From Lunularia cruciata (taxonomy: Eukaryota > Streptophyta > Marchantiopsida > Lunulariales > Lunulariaceae), in the NCBI GenBank assembly GCA_948567375.1, contig OX419758.1:15319001-15383000 (forward strand): a DNA stretch of 64,000 nucleotides. The letters are read 5' to 3'. The position numbers and the translations under genes are program-made. Below the pieces are notes generated by a model, which was given only the letters and a program-made list of their open reading frames with translations, was not told the origin of the DNA and ran no database searches. Below are positions 30,741-42,680 of the stretch, piece after piece. Positions within the stretch are counted from its first letter, which is position 1. Every line of letters begins with the position of its first letter.

Positions 30741-31940
30741 AAGGGCTGCTAGATTGCTTTGCAAAAAAGTGAAAATCCCAGTGGTGACATATAACAAAAC
30801 CATGGCAAACTTCATAATGACCAATACATCTCATATCATTTGTATCTCATAGGTCATTCATCTTGTTGTTTGTTTACATCCTATAATTGTAGTAAAGACA
30901 CTTTTTACTTGTAAATAATTAATAGACCTTAGTGTAAATAAACAATCCAAGTGGACCACTATACAACATAAGAAGATACAACAAATACGTTGAGTTGGCA
31001 ATGTCATGTCAGATGTGCCTACTTAGAGATTAGCTTAGGATAAAACTAAGCTAAGACAGGTGAGGACAAGATGTAATTAGAAAATTTTCAGCCATTTGTA
31101 GCTACTAAATCTCTTTGGTGGCCAAGTAAGGAATTATATATAGGGCTTAGGCCCAATTTTTACTATGATCATTTGGTTCATTCTTTCTATGCAGTAAATA
31201 TGCATTACCATCAAGGCTTCCAAGTTGGTATTTGTGTATGTGGCTGCATTTTGTATGAATCTGCCTACTTATCTGCCTACTTATTCTCTTTTTTGTGAGG
31301 AATCTTGGTATAGAGGTGTAAGCACTAGAGTGAAGAAATCATTTGTGTGGAACTAGAAGAAGGACCTTTAAGTGCTCTACATAGGCCAAGAACAATATTG
31401 TATTGAACTTTTGCAAGTTTGGATACCATTAACTTCTATGAATTGCAAGACTAAGTAGTAGAATAATTCTATTCTCCTATAAAGTAGGGCTTTATGTGAA
31501 GGGTAGTACACTATGTTACAATCTTAGATAACAAAGAGATAGGATCCTTGGGAAATTTGATGCCAATTTAGTTTACCCATTTTGGTCTACTATGTGTGAG
31601 ATCCTTTGAACTATGATTATCTTATATGACTTGATGTTGGTAATAATTGTGCTAAGTGTAGATCATAGAAGTGTTATTATGGTAGTAAACATGAAGTGCT
31701 AATTGGAAGGTAAAGAAGTTCTAAGGTGAAGTGACCTTTGTGGCAAGTGATCCATCACCTGTGAGAGTCCTTTGGACTACATTTAACATAGAAGTGATTA
31801 GTAATCATTTAAATTTCTCTAGTACGCCAATAGAGGTGAGACCACTACTTTGCCCAAGAGTTTAAATATAAAACATTAGATTGTCAACATTGTGACACTT
31901 TTGCCTTGTTTTTAGTCATATCTAACTTGAATTGTAGTAT

Positions 31941-33600
31941 TTGAATGGTTCTTATTGGAACATTACAAATTTGAGCAACACCATGTTGTTACACATATCT
32001 CAAGCATTGCTCCTAATAACTCCTTCTCCTCTTGAGCACTTCACTTGTGCACAAGGTCTTCAAATTCCTTCAATATTGCTTTTTGGAGAAAAATCTTGCA
32101 AAGGTAGCATCTCTTTGATTGACTCTTGTGCAAGTTTAGGTGTCAAAGTTTATGGTGAAACAAGGCCTTGAATGGTGGATTCTAGCTCAAGGTCCACTTT
32201 CTCTTTCTCCAATTCTTATAGGGTTCTTTCTGTCCTCCTAGTTTGCACCGCCAACTTAAATACCTCAAGAATGCCTTGGTCCGGAGTTGTCACCATATTA
32301 AACTCAAGGTAGCCTGATGGATTTCCTAGCTCATCTTCCTTATTGTCTTCATCTTCTTCTTAAATTTCATTGGAGTCCTCATCCAATTTTTTTCCTCCAG
32401 TTCCAAAGGTTTCCTTCTCCCTTCTTTTGCATCTTCAGGTTCTCCTCTTTCTACTTCCAATTCAATGATTTGAGCTCTTTTCTTCTTTTGAGTTGGCATC
32501 TTTGCTATAGTGTTGGTACCAAACACTATGTGCTTCCCCTTCTTGATTTGAAACACCAATTCACATGTCTATATGTACTTGGCATCAACTTCCCTCATCT
32601 CTTCCAATTATTTCTCTCTTGAGGGATCAACATCAAAATAATCTTGGGACACTTCATGTTCTAGAAATTGGAGCTTTTCTACCTCTAAGAGCAATCCATG
32701 TCCAATATATAAATCAACTACAAAAGGCATTTAGTAATAAGGACCTAGCTCCTCAAAGCCATTATATCTCTACTAAGTGTGTGCATGGAAAATCTACCCC
32801 CAATTAATTAGATTCTCATAAAACATGGTCTCAAAGAAGGCTACAAGTGAATTGGTCAAGTATGTGGTCCTTTGTGGGCAAAAAATGTTCATAAGTGCTC
32901 CCACAATTTCTCTCCTTGCCTGGTTTTTGTGGTCAATGACCAACCACTTGTTTGATTCATTCATCTTCTTTGCAATGTCTTTGCAAGATTCCCCTTCATC
33001 TTATCCCTTAGTGAGGTGAACTTTGAATCAAATGTGAAGCCATTGGCCTCACTTGCACTCTTGCTGAATAATTCTCTCCCATGATAAGGGGTCCAAGTTC
33101 TCACATTGGTTCATAGAATTATCTGTAGAGGTTTCTTCTATCCTAACATCTCCTAGGCTAACATTTTTATGCCATACTCCCAATTCCATAACAAGAACGT
33201 GAGATTCAATTTTTCTAAGGATGAGTCTTTTTATCAATATACTTCCCAAACCAAGCAAGGTTCAGATCTTCATAAGTCAAAACATGATCTCCTTGTCTAC
33301 TTGCATCATCTCATGGATTTATTCCATAGGTTTATCAATGTTGTGAAAATATTTATTATAGGTTTTCATGTAGAGGTTAATTATGCCAAATCCTTTCTTC
33401 ATCTTGGTAGCTCTTTTGATACAAGAGAGGCTTTTATATAAAAAGGGAGCTAACTCTTTTTGGACAGGCTTATCAATATTGTGAGTATTCTTATAGTAAA
33501 TTTGCTTATAGTAAATATGCTTTTTGAAAATTAAATGTAAAGTCACCAAGAATGCACCTTGCATCTTGGTGCTCTACTAAGAAATAAGCAATAAAAAATG
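31941..33600 (-). pseudogene. K2 protein gene, reverse copy
   Basis: The reverse-strand translation gives, in order, LNLTFLLWNWEYG (near 33200, compare ITFLAWNWNVSF), VGALMNIFCPQRTTYL and LVAFFETMFYENLINWG (about 32910-32810), FHAHT, then stops, GFEELGPYY and MPFVVDLYIG (about 32770-32700), and a charged stretch with GEPEDAKEGRRKPLELEEKN (about 32450-32390). A UAG lies at 32770-32772, the position equivalent to the conserved UAG of K. The region is heavily broken. The direction is opposite to the K2 copy on the left, so the two tails face each other near 31940. Confidence 0.5.
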
Positions 33601-34293
33601 AATAATTTAAATTTTTCATTTCACAAAATAAAAATTTTGAAATGACTAACTTAAAGTTAGTCATTTAGGGGTCTAAGGATTAAAAAAATGACCTAGTTAA
33701 GTTGCTTATCTAACAAAGAAATGGAAAGCAAGAAATAAGTCACTTAAGTTAGTTAATTAACAAAATTAAAAAAATTAAGGAGGACCACTTAAGTTGGACC
33801 AGTTTCTAAAAAGAGATGTTTCAGATATGAATAACTTAAGTCTATTCTTTAGATAAGAAATTACTAGCTCAAGTAAATCATCACACTCAAATAAGAGATA
33901 AAAATTAAATAAATTATGTTAGGAAATAAAAATGAAATAGGTAAAGATATCACAACCCATTTTTTCTTTTTGTCCCATTTTATCATGGTTTTAGTTTTTT
34001 ATTAGTGTTTTAGAAAATAGATTAAGTCTAAGGATAGTACTAAGTAGTATAAATGATTATTCTACCCTTAACAAAGTCTAGGTCTGACTCATTGATTTTT
34101 ACTGAATAATAAGCAATATGAAATAGATTACAATGATGTTAGAAGCTTGTTGAAATTCACATAAAAGTTGCAAAGCTATGAGATTCTTGCAAAAAAATGT
34201 CCCCGTGGGATTCCACCGCCAATTCAAAATCTGTGATAGCAACTTGCAGCACATTGCCAAAGAGCTATTTGTGACCATTTTGCAAGAGGCTTG
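33601..34293. other. AT-rich spacer with ACTTAAGTT repeats
   Basis: There is no coding signal. The first 350 bp are strongly AT-rich, with short runs of A and several copies of a motif around ACTTAAGTTAGT (for example near 33648, 33747 and 33787). A near-perfect palindrome lies at 33640-33666. It may be the 5' leader of the reverse K2 or an inserted MITE-like piece. Neither can be shown. Confidence 0.4.
33640..33666. repeat. 27 bp near-perfect palindrome
   Basis: The arms AAATGACTAACTT and AAGTTAGTCATTT flank one central base, inside AT-rich DNA. It could form a hairpin or be the remnant of a small inverted-repeat element. Confidence 0.5.
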
Positions 34294-37110
34294 TGTAGTA
34301 CCCATATTTTCCATTTTTGGTAGAAATTAGAGTAAACTTAGCAGTAAGACATAGAAAGAGTGAGAAAAGAAGGTAGTATGTAGGTTAGGTCTGTATAAGT
34401 TCATAGGAGGAGTAGAAGTAGTAACTGATGTACACTTCAATCCGAGTATAACTTGCATTAGGAAAAATTTGCAACCAAACGAAAGGAGTCTGATAAGATC
34501 TGCTTCACTTCATCTTGGGCATCTAAACTTTCCAATCCAAGGATACATACACTTGGGTGATAGGGTTTGAGTGTCAAAGTCAAGGAACTTTGGCTTAAGA
34601 TTGTTGAAGACCTATGGCAAATCAATGAGTAGAAACAGGTTGACTGATGAGTAACTTTGGGCCATACAAGGGCAAACTCAAGGCAACATCACAAAATGGT
34701 TGACTCATGTAAACTTCAATTTGATCAAAAGGGACTTGAGTGTAACATATCACTTCCATGAATTGGTGACTTATGTTTGAGCAAAAAATCCTAGCATGAT
34801 AAATTTAGGACAAAGCAATATCAAGTTTACATTGATGAGTTAAAAAAAATTTGAGTTAGCTAGGAAGCACCGACAAGTGAAAGAACATGAGGTCAAGTTG
34901 CTTTTACAAGATCTTGCAAATTCAAGAGTAGCATAATGCAGACAAAGCAAAGAAGAATGCTCACAATTTGGGCCAAGAATCTTGTGAGTTGGAGGTTGGA
35001 TATGTTGGTTGAATTTGACTTGTTAGTGAAATTGTGAGTCATCTTTTTTGCTTAGAACTGGAACTTTAGTTTGCCAAGTCTCATGATTGAGATTGCAATA
35101 AGCAATTGTGAAGATGGAGTTGATGGGGAGTGCAAAAGAGGTAATCCAGCAAGGTGGAGAGAAGAATATTGGCCCTTTGTGCTAAGGTTGGAGCTAGGTG
35201 GGACAATTGGGATAACCTTTGATGGGAAATGTGATGCTTAGGAGGAAATAAGAGGTAAAGGCATTGTTTTGTGAGCCAAGGAAGAAGAATGGTTACAAGG
35301 TGGAGATGCACATTGACCCAATGAAGAGAAACATTTTCAGCTCCATCATAGTCATGTTGAAACTAGAATAGAATGACCTACGTTAGTAAACAACAAGTAG
35401 TGTTCTTCCACTCAATGTTTGCAAGAGTTTATGTGAATTAGGCTACGTGTTCTATCAGTGCAAGTGGTAGATGTGTTGTAGTTGCAACTAAACTTACCTC
35501 CACATTATTTCATGCCATTTGCCACACATTTTTACTTTGGGTTGAATCTTTTGATAGCCAAGGAAAGAAAATAGATGGTATCACATTTCAATCAAGATCC
35601 ACAAAGGGTAGCTGATCCTGATGAGTTGACATATATCTTGGAGATGAAGGCTAAAAATCAGCACTTTGTCAAGATGGGACAAGAAAAAACAATGGTAGCA
35701 AAAGTTCCTAAGTTGTGGAAGCAGTCCAAACCTAAGGAAGTTGCATTGCCACTTGGGAGAAGAACAAGAAGATGACTTAATCCAACCTAACGTCAATTGG
35801 TGGTAGATTTGTCATTGGGAGTAGAGGAAGAGGCAGCCAAGTTGACTTGGAGCCAAATATTGACTCGGAGGAAGAAGATGACTGACTTTGGAGACAAAAA
35901 ATTTGCAATGGAAAGTGAAAGTGAGCCCAAGGTTCAGCAAGAGGATCAAGATGTTGACATTAGTGAGTTCCATCATGAAATTGATAGGTTTGAAGGAGTG
36001 AATGCACATTCTATGGAGTTATCGGATGTAGATGCCGCCAAAGAAGAAGAAGAAGAAGCTTAGATTGTTGTCAACCAAGGACTCATAATAAGTTGAGTGC
36101 AAGGGACTATTTGGAGCAACTTGGATGTCAATGTAGTAAACCCTAAAACCATAAACCAAGGCAAAAGCTCCAATGGAGTTTGTAGAAGATTGGTTTGGAT
36201 GAGGAGGAGATAATCCACAACTTATGTTTCAAGGAATCAACTATTTGTCTAGTGTGGTATATCTTTTGATTGTGCAATTGCAAGAATAGTTGCAACATTA
36301 TAAGAAAGAGAATCCCAAAGTACAAACAAACTACATGTGTTGTAGATGATGCAAATGCAGCAAGGGGAGTAAGAAAGCTAGCTGCATAACATCTAGAGTG
36401 AAATTGAAGTCTATTGAGTGGAATGCAAAGTATACAAGCGGTTATTGGAAGATCTGCAAGGAAGTTATGACAATAAGGTAAGTATGTGGAATGGAAAAAG
36501 AGGATCTCAAGGAATAGAAGGACAAATAATTCAAGGTAAAAAAGAGCTAGATGCAACTTAAATCAATCTAGCTAGACAACAAACTAAAGATCAAGTGCAT
36601 GAAGTTGAGATCATAGAACTAAAGGCTACTATAGTTAACAAAGATCAAGAGTGGGCATTGAAGCTCAACTTAAGGTTGAAGGAAGAGCAAAGGTCAAACA
36701 CTTGTATTCAGCAGATGGAATCCAAGCTGGTTGAATGTGAGACTAATATGTAGTGCTAATTGTGAAGCATAACAAGATAGTAAAGCAACTTCAAAGTCAA
36801 TTGGTGGAAGAGAACACCATTAGAATGCAGTGCATTAGCAAATTGAGGTTGAAAGGAGGCGACCAGATTGAGGAATTTAAGATTTTCCACCCAATAATTC
36901 AAGGCCATGCTCAGTATAGAGATGGAAGTAGAATTGCAAGAATCCTACCTCCACGAACTTCAATTGCAGATGCATGAGTCTCACAAGAAGAAGACAAGAG
37001 ATGCAAATATGAACAAATTGTTAATTGATCTAGGATAAACCTTAGATAGGAAGGTATGAGAAATACCTAGCAATCTATATATCAGATTAGATTTTATCAA
37101 ATAGGAAGTA
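34294..37110 (+). mobile_element. K element copy E, 3' truncated
   Basis: The start TGTAGTACCCATATTTTCC matches the K 5' end TGTGGTACCCACATTTTTT. A leader and the K gene follow. It ends abruptly near 37110 in the coiled-coil region, where an LTR-1 fragment begins. Copy B is also truncated in its coiled-coil region and joined to G1 sequence. It is more diverged from copies C and D than they are from each other. Confidence 0.65.
34990..37110 (+). pseudogene. K protein gene, copy E
   Basis: Recognisable K blocks appear in order: a frameshifted WNW-FPGFM region near 35045-35085, a DPMKRNIFSSIIVMLKLE segment (35316-35370), then TAG-ATG at 35468-35473. Next is LPPHYFMPFATHFYFGLNLL (35500-35555), with the open stretch 35575-35775 (FNQDPQRVADPDELTYIL). 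An acidic stretch follows (35797-36063: EPKVQQEDQDVDISEFHHE), and then a coiled coil from about 36390, including SKLRLKGGDQIEEF and a last segment near 37010-37100 with DRKV. It has many stops and lacks the C-terminal end. Confidence 0.55.
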
Positions 37111-37407
37111 GACTTTTGACTTTATATGATCTTTTCTCTAGTAACTTGATTTAAATAGTAACTTTTGGTAATTAGTAACTTTTGTGGTAAATATTTCATA
37201 AGTATGTAAGCTAGGGGTGAGGAGGTACTTATCATTCTTTCATTTGCAACTATCTCTCTCATTGAGTTCTCTAGTGAACAAAGGCTTGAGTCTTGGAGGT
37301 GCCTTGGAGGAGGGTGATGGAGTGTTGATTCTTTGCCTTCTTAGTCTATGGTGGATTATAATAGCTATTAGAGGTTCATCTTGAGTGAGAGATAGGCCAG
37401 CTCATGT
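37111..37407 (+). repeat. LTR-1 fragment, inner end
   Basis: The last 300 bp of LTR-1 in forward orientation, from the CTTTATATGATC / AGTAACTTG area to GGCCAGCTCATGTG. It is joined on the left to K copy E and on the right to a primer-binding-like sequence, so it is the 5' LTR remnant of the G1 copy that follows. Confidence 0.75.
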
Positions 37408-38330
37408 GTTTGGTTCTATTACCATGACCTCTCTAGAAGACAATGCTCCACATAGAATTTTATATTAGGCAGAAGGAGACTATGAGAGTTCACTTTAAGA
37501 GAACATTAGGGGAAGAGAAGGTTGAATTTATGTTAGAGAACTTGGATCTATTTATATACCGTGTAATTTATTATGATATTTTTGAGGTAATATTATACAT
37601 CCTTTACACATGAGAGGATTTAGAGAGATTTTGTGAGGTAGATTGCAGGTTTTGGAGATTAGAGTCATTTTGGGCAAAAACTCAAGTTTAAGATCAAGAC
37701 TTGAAATATTCATAGATGATAGCTTGGTTTATCTTTTGGTTGGGACACTTGGAGTTGTTAGGAGAACGACTACATCCATTGAGGTATAATTTTTGGAAGT
37801 TGGTAGGGTAAATTGCTCCTAAAAATTGCACACACTTTGGAAATTTGTAAAGGGGTTACTATTTGTGAATTTTGGCTAGGATTGCCTTGAAACTTTCCAA
37901 GAAAATTCAATGGTAAATAGGTTACCTTAAGCTCAAATAAAGGAGAGATCATTCTTATAGAGGGAGTTATGAATGTCAAAACAAGGAAGATGGTTTTCAT
38001 ACCAAATCTGAAATATGTATGCTGAATAAAAAGGTTCCTAGGCCAAATGGCTCAAAGAAAAGGACTGAAATTTTGTAGGGAAGAACACCCTAGGATGTTC
38101 ATCAAAATTTCAAAGGAGGGAAAGTAATAATTTGGGAGAATTGATTGACAATGTGAGGAGGGGTGAGTTCTCATGCATGAGGAATGTGAGAATGACCAAA
38201 AGCATGTTTGAGTGTTTAATCATCTTTGAAGCATGGAAGACCATCAAGAGTGGAAATTGAAGCTATGTAAGGTTTGTAAAGGGGTTGTATTGAAGTGAAA
38301 GTAGTGGTTGATTTGAATAAAGGAGAGTTT
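37408..38330 (+). other. G1 copy 3 primer-binding-like site and leader
   Basis: TTTGGTTCTATTACCATGAC at 37408-37427 is the diverged primer-binding-like sequence (compare 16330-16349). About 900 bp of non-coding leader follow, parallel to 15390-16330 of copy 2, for example the block around 37990-38230 with GGCCAAATGGCTCAAAG. No ORF is supported here. Confidence 0.6.
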
Positions 38331-38697
38331 GGAGTAGAATTTGAAGAGAGTGCTCAAATACCTTCACCATTTGGAGGAAAGAGTGATTCTTAGTGCTTCT
38401 TATGTAGAGAGAAAGAAAAAAAGGCAAGTTCATGTTTGTTGAGTCTTGAGAGAGGTTGAAAGAAAGGAGAGGTTTGCTTGACTTGGGATTGCATGTTAGA
38501 CTTCTTCACCAAGATTGGGATGGAAGAGATCTAGGACCAAGGAGTTATGTGATGTTTGTGGACTGGGAAGGACTTCCAAAAGACCATAAGTATAGAAGAG
38601 CATTAACATGGTTGGAGACTATAGTGATAGATCTTATATAGAGTCATAATACCACTATGGAGAAACTACCACCTTCATTAGAAAGTTCTCAAGATTA
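38330..38697 (+). pseudogene. G1 upstream ORF with zinc knuckle (copy 3)
   Basis: This copy is parallel to 9638-10060 and 15018-15390. The knuckle region is degraded (CFLCREKE near 38394-38420). The Cys-rich block is frameshifted (near 38540-38600) and the end NTTMEKLPPSLESSQD lies near 38650-38697. It is retained in the same place between leader and gag. Confidence 0.5.
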
Positions 38698-39770
38698 ATG
38701 AAAGAGATAATCTTTCAATTGAGAGATAAAATATCCATAAGAGTTTGATTACTACACTTATTGAGAAATTTCTTCCATATTGAAAGTTATGAAAGATTGA
38801 TGAGTAAGATTATCTTCCTCAAGCAAAGAGATGGAGAGAAAGTGGGAGCTTATGAAGAAAGAGTGGAGAAGTTAGAGTACAAGTTTTGCATAATGTTGAG
38901 GAAGAGTGGGGATGATGTAGAGACTATTATGATTAGGATAGGAGCTATGTTCACCAAGAATTTTGTGGGAGCATTGAAACCACAAATTAGAAGCAAAGTG
39001 AGATATTAAGAACCTTCTTCCAAGATCAAAGCTATCAAGATTAGTTTGCATGGAAGAGAGTTTGGAAGGGAATGAGATTGTTTTGGTGGTGAAGGAGGTT
39101 GTGTATCCTCTATTAATTAGTCTACAAGTATAGTGATACTTCTGATTCTTTGGTGGCAAGGATGCACCACAAGTAGTAGTTTCTTTGGTTCTTGCACCTT
39201 TGCGAAAAGATCTCCTTCAAACTATCTTAAAGCAACTTGCAAATCTCAAAATCAATGTAGTGCAACAATGGGAGAAGAGAGAAGTGTACTAGAATACTAA
39301 GAGAGGACCAAAGAGTTACAAAAACTATCCATATAGAGGAAGCCAACCAACCAAAAATTTTAATGATAAAAATTGTTTTGGTGGTGGAGGCAAACATCAA
39401 ATTTAAAAGAATCACCCAAATTCCACTTATTATAGAAGAAGGAGTTATGAGGGAGCCAATAGAGAGAAGGAGGGAGGTGGTGAAGCCTAAGTAGCTCCTA
39501 GTCAAAATAGAGGTAAGGGGATAGCATCCATAGATGTGGTTGAGAGCCAAGTATGAGAAGGAGTAGTGCTTAAACTCCAAAGGTCTTAACTTTGAACTTT
39601 TGGCATAAGAGAAGAACAAAGCCCGGTTTGCAAATGATGTGCATTCTTCTTAAGGTTTCATTCTTAGAAAAGATAGCCCTATGTCTACTAGGAGTACTAA
39701 CACCAGCACTTCAACACCATTAATAATGAAGACTCCAAGGAAGATTTCTTGATCTCAAAACAACAATGGG
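38698..39770 (+). pseudogene. G1 gag (copy 3)
   Basis: The open stretch 38761-39009 reads ESYERLMSKIIFLKQRDGEK, VEKLEYKFCIMLRKSGDD and NFVGALKPQIRSKVRY, matching the gag of copy 2. Past a stop at 39007, a frame with EVVYPPLISLQV-like sequence leads to NDKNCFGGGGKHQI (39362-39405), the knuckle with its second Cys lost and the His shifted. An N-terminal segment of about 70 residues present in copy 2 is missing here, so gag joins the upstream ORF region through a deletion near 38700-38760. Confidence 0.65.
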
Positions 39771-40428
39771 ACTACAATATGTTGGTGGATGTTGGTAGTC
39801 ACAAGGTCAACATCATGGAGGATTAACGGATTACTTTGAATCTTACCTTGAGGAAGGAGCTTAGAGGTGGTTTGGGTTCAACAAGGAGCAAGAGGAAGAA
39901 GAAGGTAAAGGAGAAGGCTTTGATATCAATAGGGGTGATGGATGCAAAACCAACACCATGGGAGGTTTGTGAGTATGCCTCTAAGATTGATATGAGGGTG
40001 AATGGTCACAACATCAAGGATGCACTTCTTGATGGAGGATCTATATTGAATGCCATATTATAGAAGTTAATCAAAGAAGTTAAATATAATATCCTCTAGA
40101 CCTTCAACATTTATGGCAAGCATGGAAAATAAGTAATAAGTTAAACCAATAGGTGTGATAAACAAGGTGGTAGTTTTGGTTATGGGAGTTCAGAATCTCA
40201 TGACTTTCCAAGTCTTGAATGATTCAAGCTATGACTTGCTACTAAGAAAGCCATGGTTGAGAGCAACATGCACAATTGATTGATGGCACAAAGGGTACTT
40301 GAGAATTGTGCCATCAAACCATCAAGTTACAACTCTTGTAACTAACACCACTCACACTTTGCATTCAGATATACAATCTTCTAGTCATTGAGAATCAAAT
40401 TCAGAAGGAGCTTCAAGTGTGGACCTAA
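39771..40428 (+). pseudogene. G1 protease (copy 3)
   Basis: The frame has NMLVDVGSHKVNIME near 39778-39825 and the open stretch 39836-40063, with LRKELRGGLGSTRSKRKKK and NGHNIKDALLDGGSILNAIL. D-G-G-S is the active-site motif, intact in this copy. The second half (VMGVQNLMTFQVLNDSSYDL near 40180-40235, then KPWLRATC) is in frame but has stops on either side. A reverse LTR-2 cuts it at 40429. Confidence 0.7.
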
Positions 40429-41011
40429 TGTAATTTTTTGAAGATAGGAGAACCCCCAAGAGAAACACAATGCTTCAGCTTTCAATACTCCTATGCCCCA
40501 AAGGAGCACCTTATCTTTATTATATAGTAAAAGAGGATTAATGTCAAAAGAAGCTCCACCCTTAAATCAAATACATTAATTGGTGGCATGTTTGCAAGCT
40601 CCACCCTTGGATTACTTACTTGGATGGGTGACATGTCAGTCTAGGTCCTATCTGGTTGATCAAACAAGCTTTGACCGGAGGGAATCTTTAGAGAATTTTC
40701 CTATAGGAAGCTCAAATTGCATGGGTGAAGTATCGTTGGAAAGTTCTCAACAAGACAGATAATGGGAGGGAGAAAGAATGCCTTCAATCCTCTAATGGGT
40801 GGTAATTTCCATTTTCAAGGCTTGATTCATTTGTTTAGGCCTTCAAAATTGACTTTAAACTTTTTAGGGTGTTTTTGACTCCTACTCTATTAGTGGAAAT
40901 ACTCTTTGGTGATATCTCTATCTGATCTACTTAGTCTATCATATATAACATCCTTCCAAATGTTAGCAAGCCAATTTTCATTAGATAATATATCTGGCTA
41001 TTGGTATTAAA
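40429..41011 (-). repeat. solo LTR-2 (short subtype) in G1 linker
   Basis: The 583 bp run from TGTAATTTTTTGAAG to TTGGTATTAAA. G1 copy 2 reads GTGTGGACACAAGCATGG here, and the flanks CCTAA and GACAA fit a mutated CACAA duplication. It carries only one of the two internal LTR-2 blocks. Confidence 0.75.
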
Positions 41012-41173
41012 GACAAGCATGGAAGAAGAGACCTCATCAAAGGAGGATGACTCTAAATATGATTTAGATGTGTATCCCTTGTGTACCATGGATTTTATGC
41101 CTAAGGCAAAGGTTTTGAAGGACCTTGATAATTCACCATTGACACTAAAGAAGATATAGAGGAGACTATCTAC
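41012..41173 (+). pseudogene. G1 protease-RT linker piece (copy 3)
   Basis: SMEEETSSKEDDSKYDLDVY and PLCTMDFMPKAKVLKDLDNS match the acidic linker of copy 2 (12720-12890) residue by residue with few changes. It ends at the LTR-2 starting at 41174, so the RT is absent. Confidence 0.8.
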
Positions 41174-41862
41174 TGTCATACCAAGAGCTGGCCATATGAT
41201 CTCGATGTGAAATTTGGTTTGGTAACATCTAGAATGATGTTATACATGATGGTTAAAATAGCTCAAATAGAAGTATCACCAAAAGAGTACTTCTACTAAT
41301 AGTGCAGAAACTGAAATAGACTTGAGAACCTTAGAACCAAAAGCTAGACATATGATTTAAAGGTGAGAATTGGTTTGGTAACATTTGGAAGGATGTTACA
41401 CATGATGGACTAAATAGATCAAAAAGAGGTATCACCAAAAGGGGACTTCTACTAATAGAGTAAGAACCAAAATATACCTAAAATCTTTGAAGGCCTAAAC
41501 GGATGAATTAGGACTCAAAAATGTGCACATTTCCCTAGTTTATCTTATCTAGAGCTTTCTAATCGTACCTTATCCATGTGATTCTAAGATTCCTCTAGGA
41601 AGATTCCCTAAAGATTCCCTCCAGTCAAAGCTCGTTTGATCAACCAGTTAGGACCTAGACCGACATGTTACCCATCCAAGTAAGTAATCCAAGGGTGGAA
41701 CTTGCTAACATGTCACCTATCAGTGTGCCTAATCCTATGGTGGAGCTTCTTTGGAGGTGATCCTCTTGGTCTATATAATAAAGAGAAGGTGCTCCTTTGG
41801 AGCATCAAATGATTGAGTGTGAATCTGTGTTTTCTCTCTTCTCTTGTCCTTGGAGTATTACA
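41174..41862 (+). repeat. LTR-2 followed by a primer-binding site
   Basis: The 689 bp run from TGTCATACCAAGAGC to GGAGTATTACA. It is a 5' LTR, because a tRNA-Met-type primer-binding sequence adjoins at 41864. Only 66 bp of leader remain before the next LTR-2 at 41929, so its own interior has been lost or replaced. Confidence 0.82.
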
Positions 41863-41863
41863 A

Positions 41864-41878
41864 TGGTATCGGAGTGGG
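41864..41878 (+). promoter_or_regulatory. G2 primer-binding site, initiator tRNA-Met type
   Basis: TGGTATCGGAGTGGG one base after the LTR end resembles TGGTATCAGAGC, the common plant site complementary to initiator tRNA-Met. It is the only copy of this site preserved among the LTR-2 copies in the window. Confidence 0.7.
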
Positions 41879-41928
41879 TGTTTTAGTCCAAGAAAGTAAG
41901 TGGATCACCCCTCTTGGAAGAGCACGAA

Positions 41929-42680
41929 TATAATACCAAGAACTAGCCATATGATCTAGATGTGAAATTTGGTTTGGTAACATCTAGAATGATGTTATAC
42001 ATGATGGTCAAAATAGATGTATAGAAGATCAGATAGAAGTATCACCAAAAGAGTACTTCTACTAATAGAGCAGAAACCGAAATAGACTTGAGAACCTTAG
42101 AACCAATAGCTAAACATATGATTTAAAGGTGAGAATTGGTTTGGTAACATCTAGAAGGATGTTACACATGATGGACTAAACAAATCAGAAAGAAGTATCA
42201 CCAAAATGGAACTTCTACTACTAGAGTAGGAACCAAAATATGCCTAAAATCTTTAAAGGCAACTTCGGAGGTCGAAACGGATGAATTAGGCCTCAAAAAT
42301 GTGCAAATCCCCTCCCCCCTGACATGAAGGAGAGGCAGGTCTTCCCTCCCCCTGGTTTGTCTTGTTGAGAGCTTTCCAATGGTACCTTACTCACGTGATT
42401 CTAAGACTCCTATAGGAAGATTCCCTAAAAGATTCCCTCCGGTCAAAGCTTGTTTGACCAACCAGATAGGACCCAGACCAACATGTCACCCATCCAAGTA
42501 AATAATCCAAGGGTGAAACTTGCTGACATGTCACCTGTCTGTGTGCCTAATCCTATGGTGGAGCTTCCTTGAAGGAGATCCTCTTTGTCTATATAATAAA
42601 GAGAAGGTGCTCCTTTGGGGCACCAAACATTGAGTGTGTAATCTGTGTTTTCTCTCTTCTCTTGTCCTAGGAGTATTACA
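41929..42680 (+). repeat. LTR-2, 5' LTR of the nested full-length G2
   Basis: The 752 bp run from TATAATACCAAGAAC to GGAGTATTACA. It has both internal blocks (about 41968-42085 and 42140-42255), TATATAATAAAG near 42590-42601, and is followed by G2 gag. The partner LTR is at 58284-59017. The primer-binding site expected at 42681 is not recognisable. Confidence 0.85.

Larger units (their letters stand above)
27509..31940 (+). mobile_element. K2 element, forward, with nested solo LTR
   Basis: A divergent K relative. It has a TATA box, then a gene starting at 27782, a coiled-coil part ending near 30740, and a long non-coding tail. That tail carries TTATATATAGGGC at 31133-31145, reminiscent of the second TATA box in the K 3' tail. 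The boundaries are uncertain. The left edge is set by the end of LTR-1 at 27508, and the right edge by the point near 31940 where an oppositely oriented K2 gene begins. No target duplication was found. From 30760 to 31940 no coding motif is seen. Confidence 0.45.
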
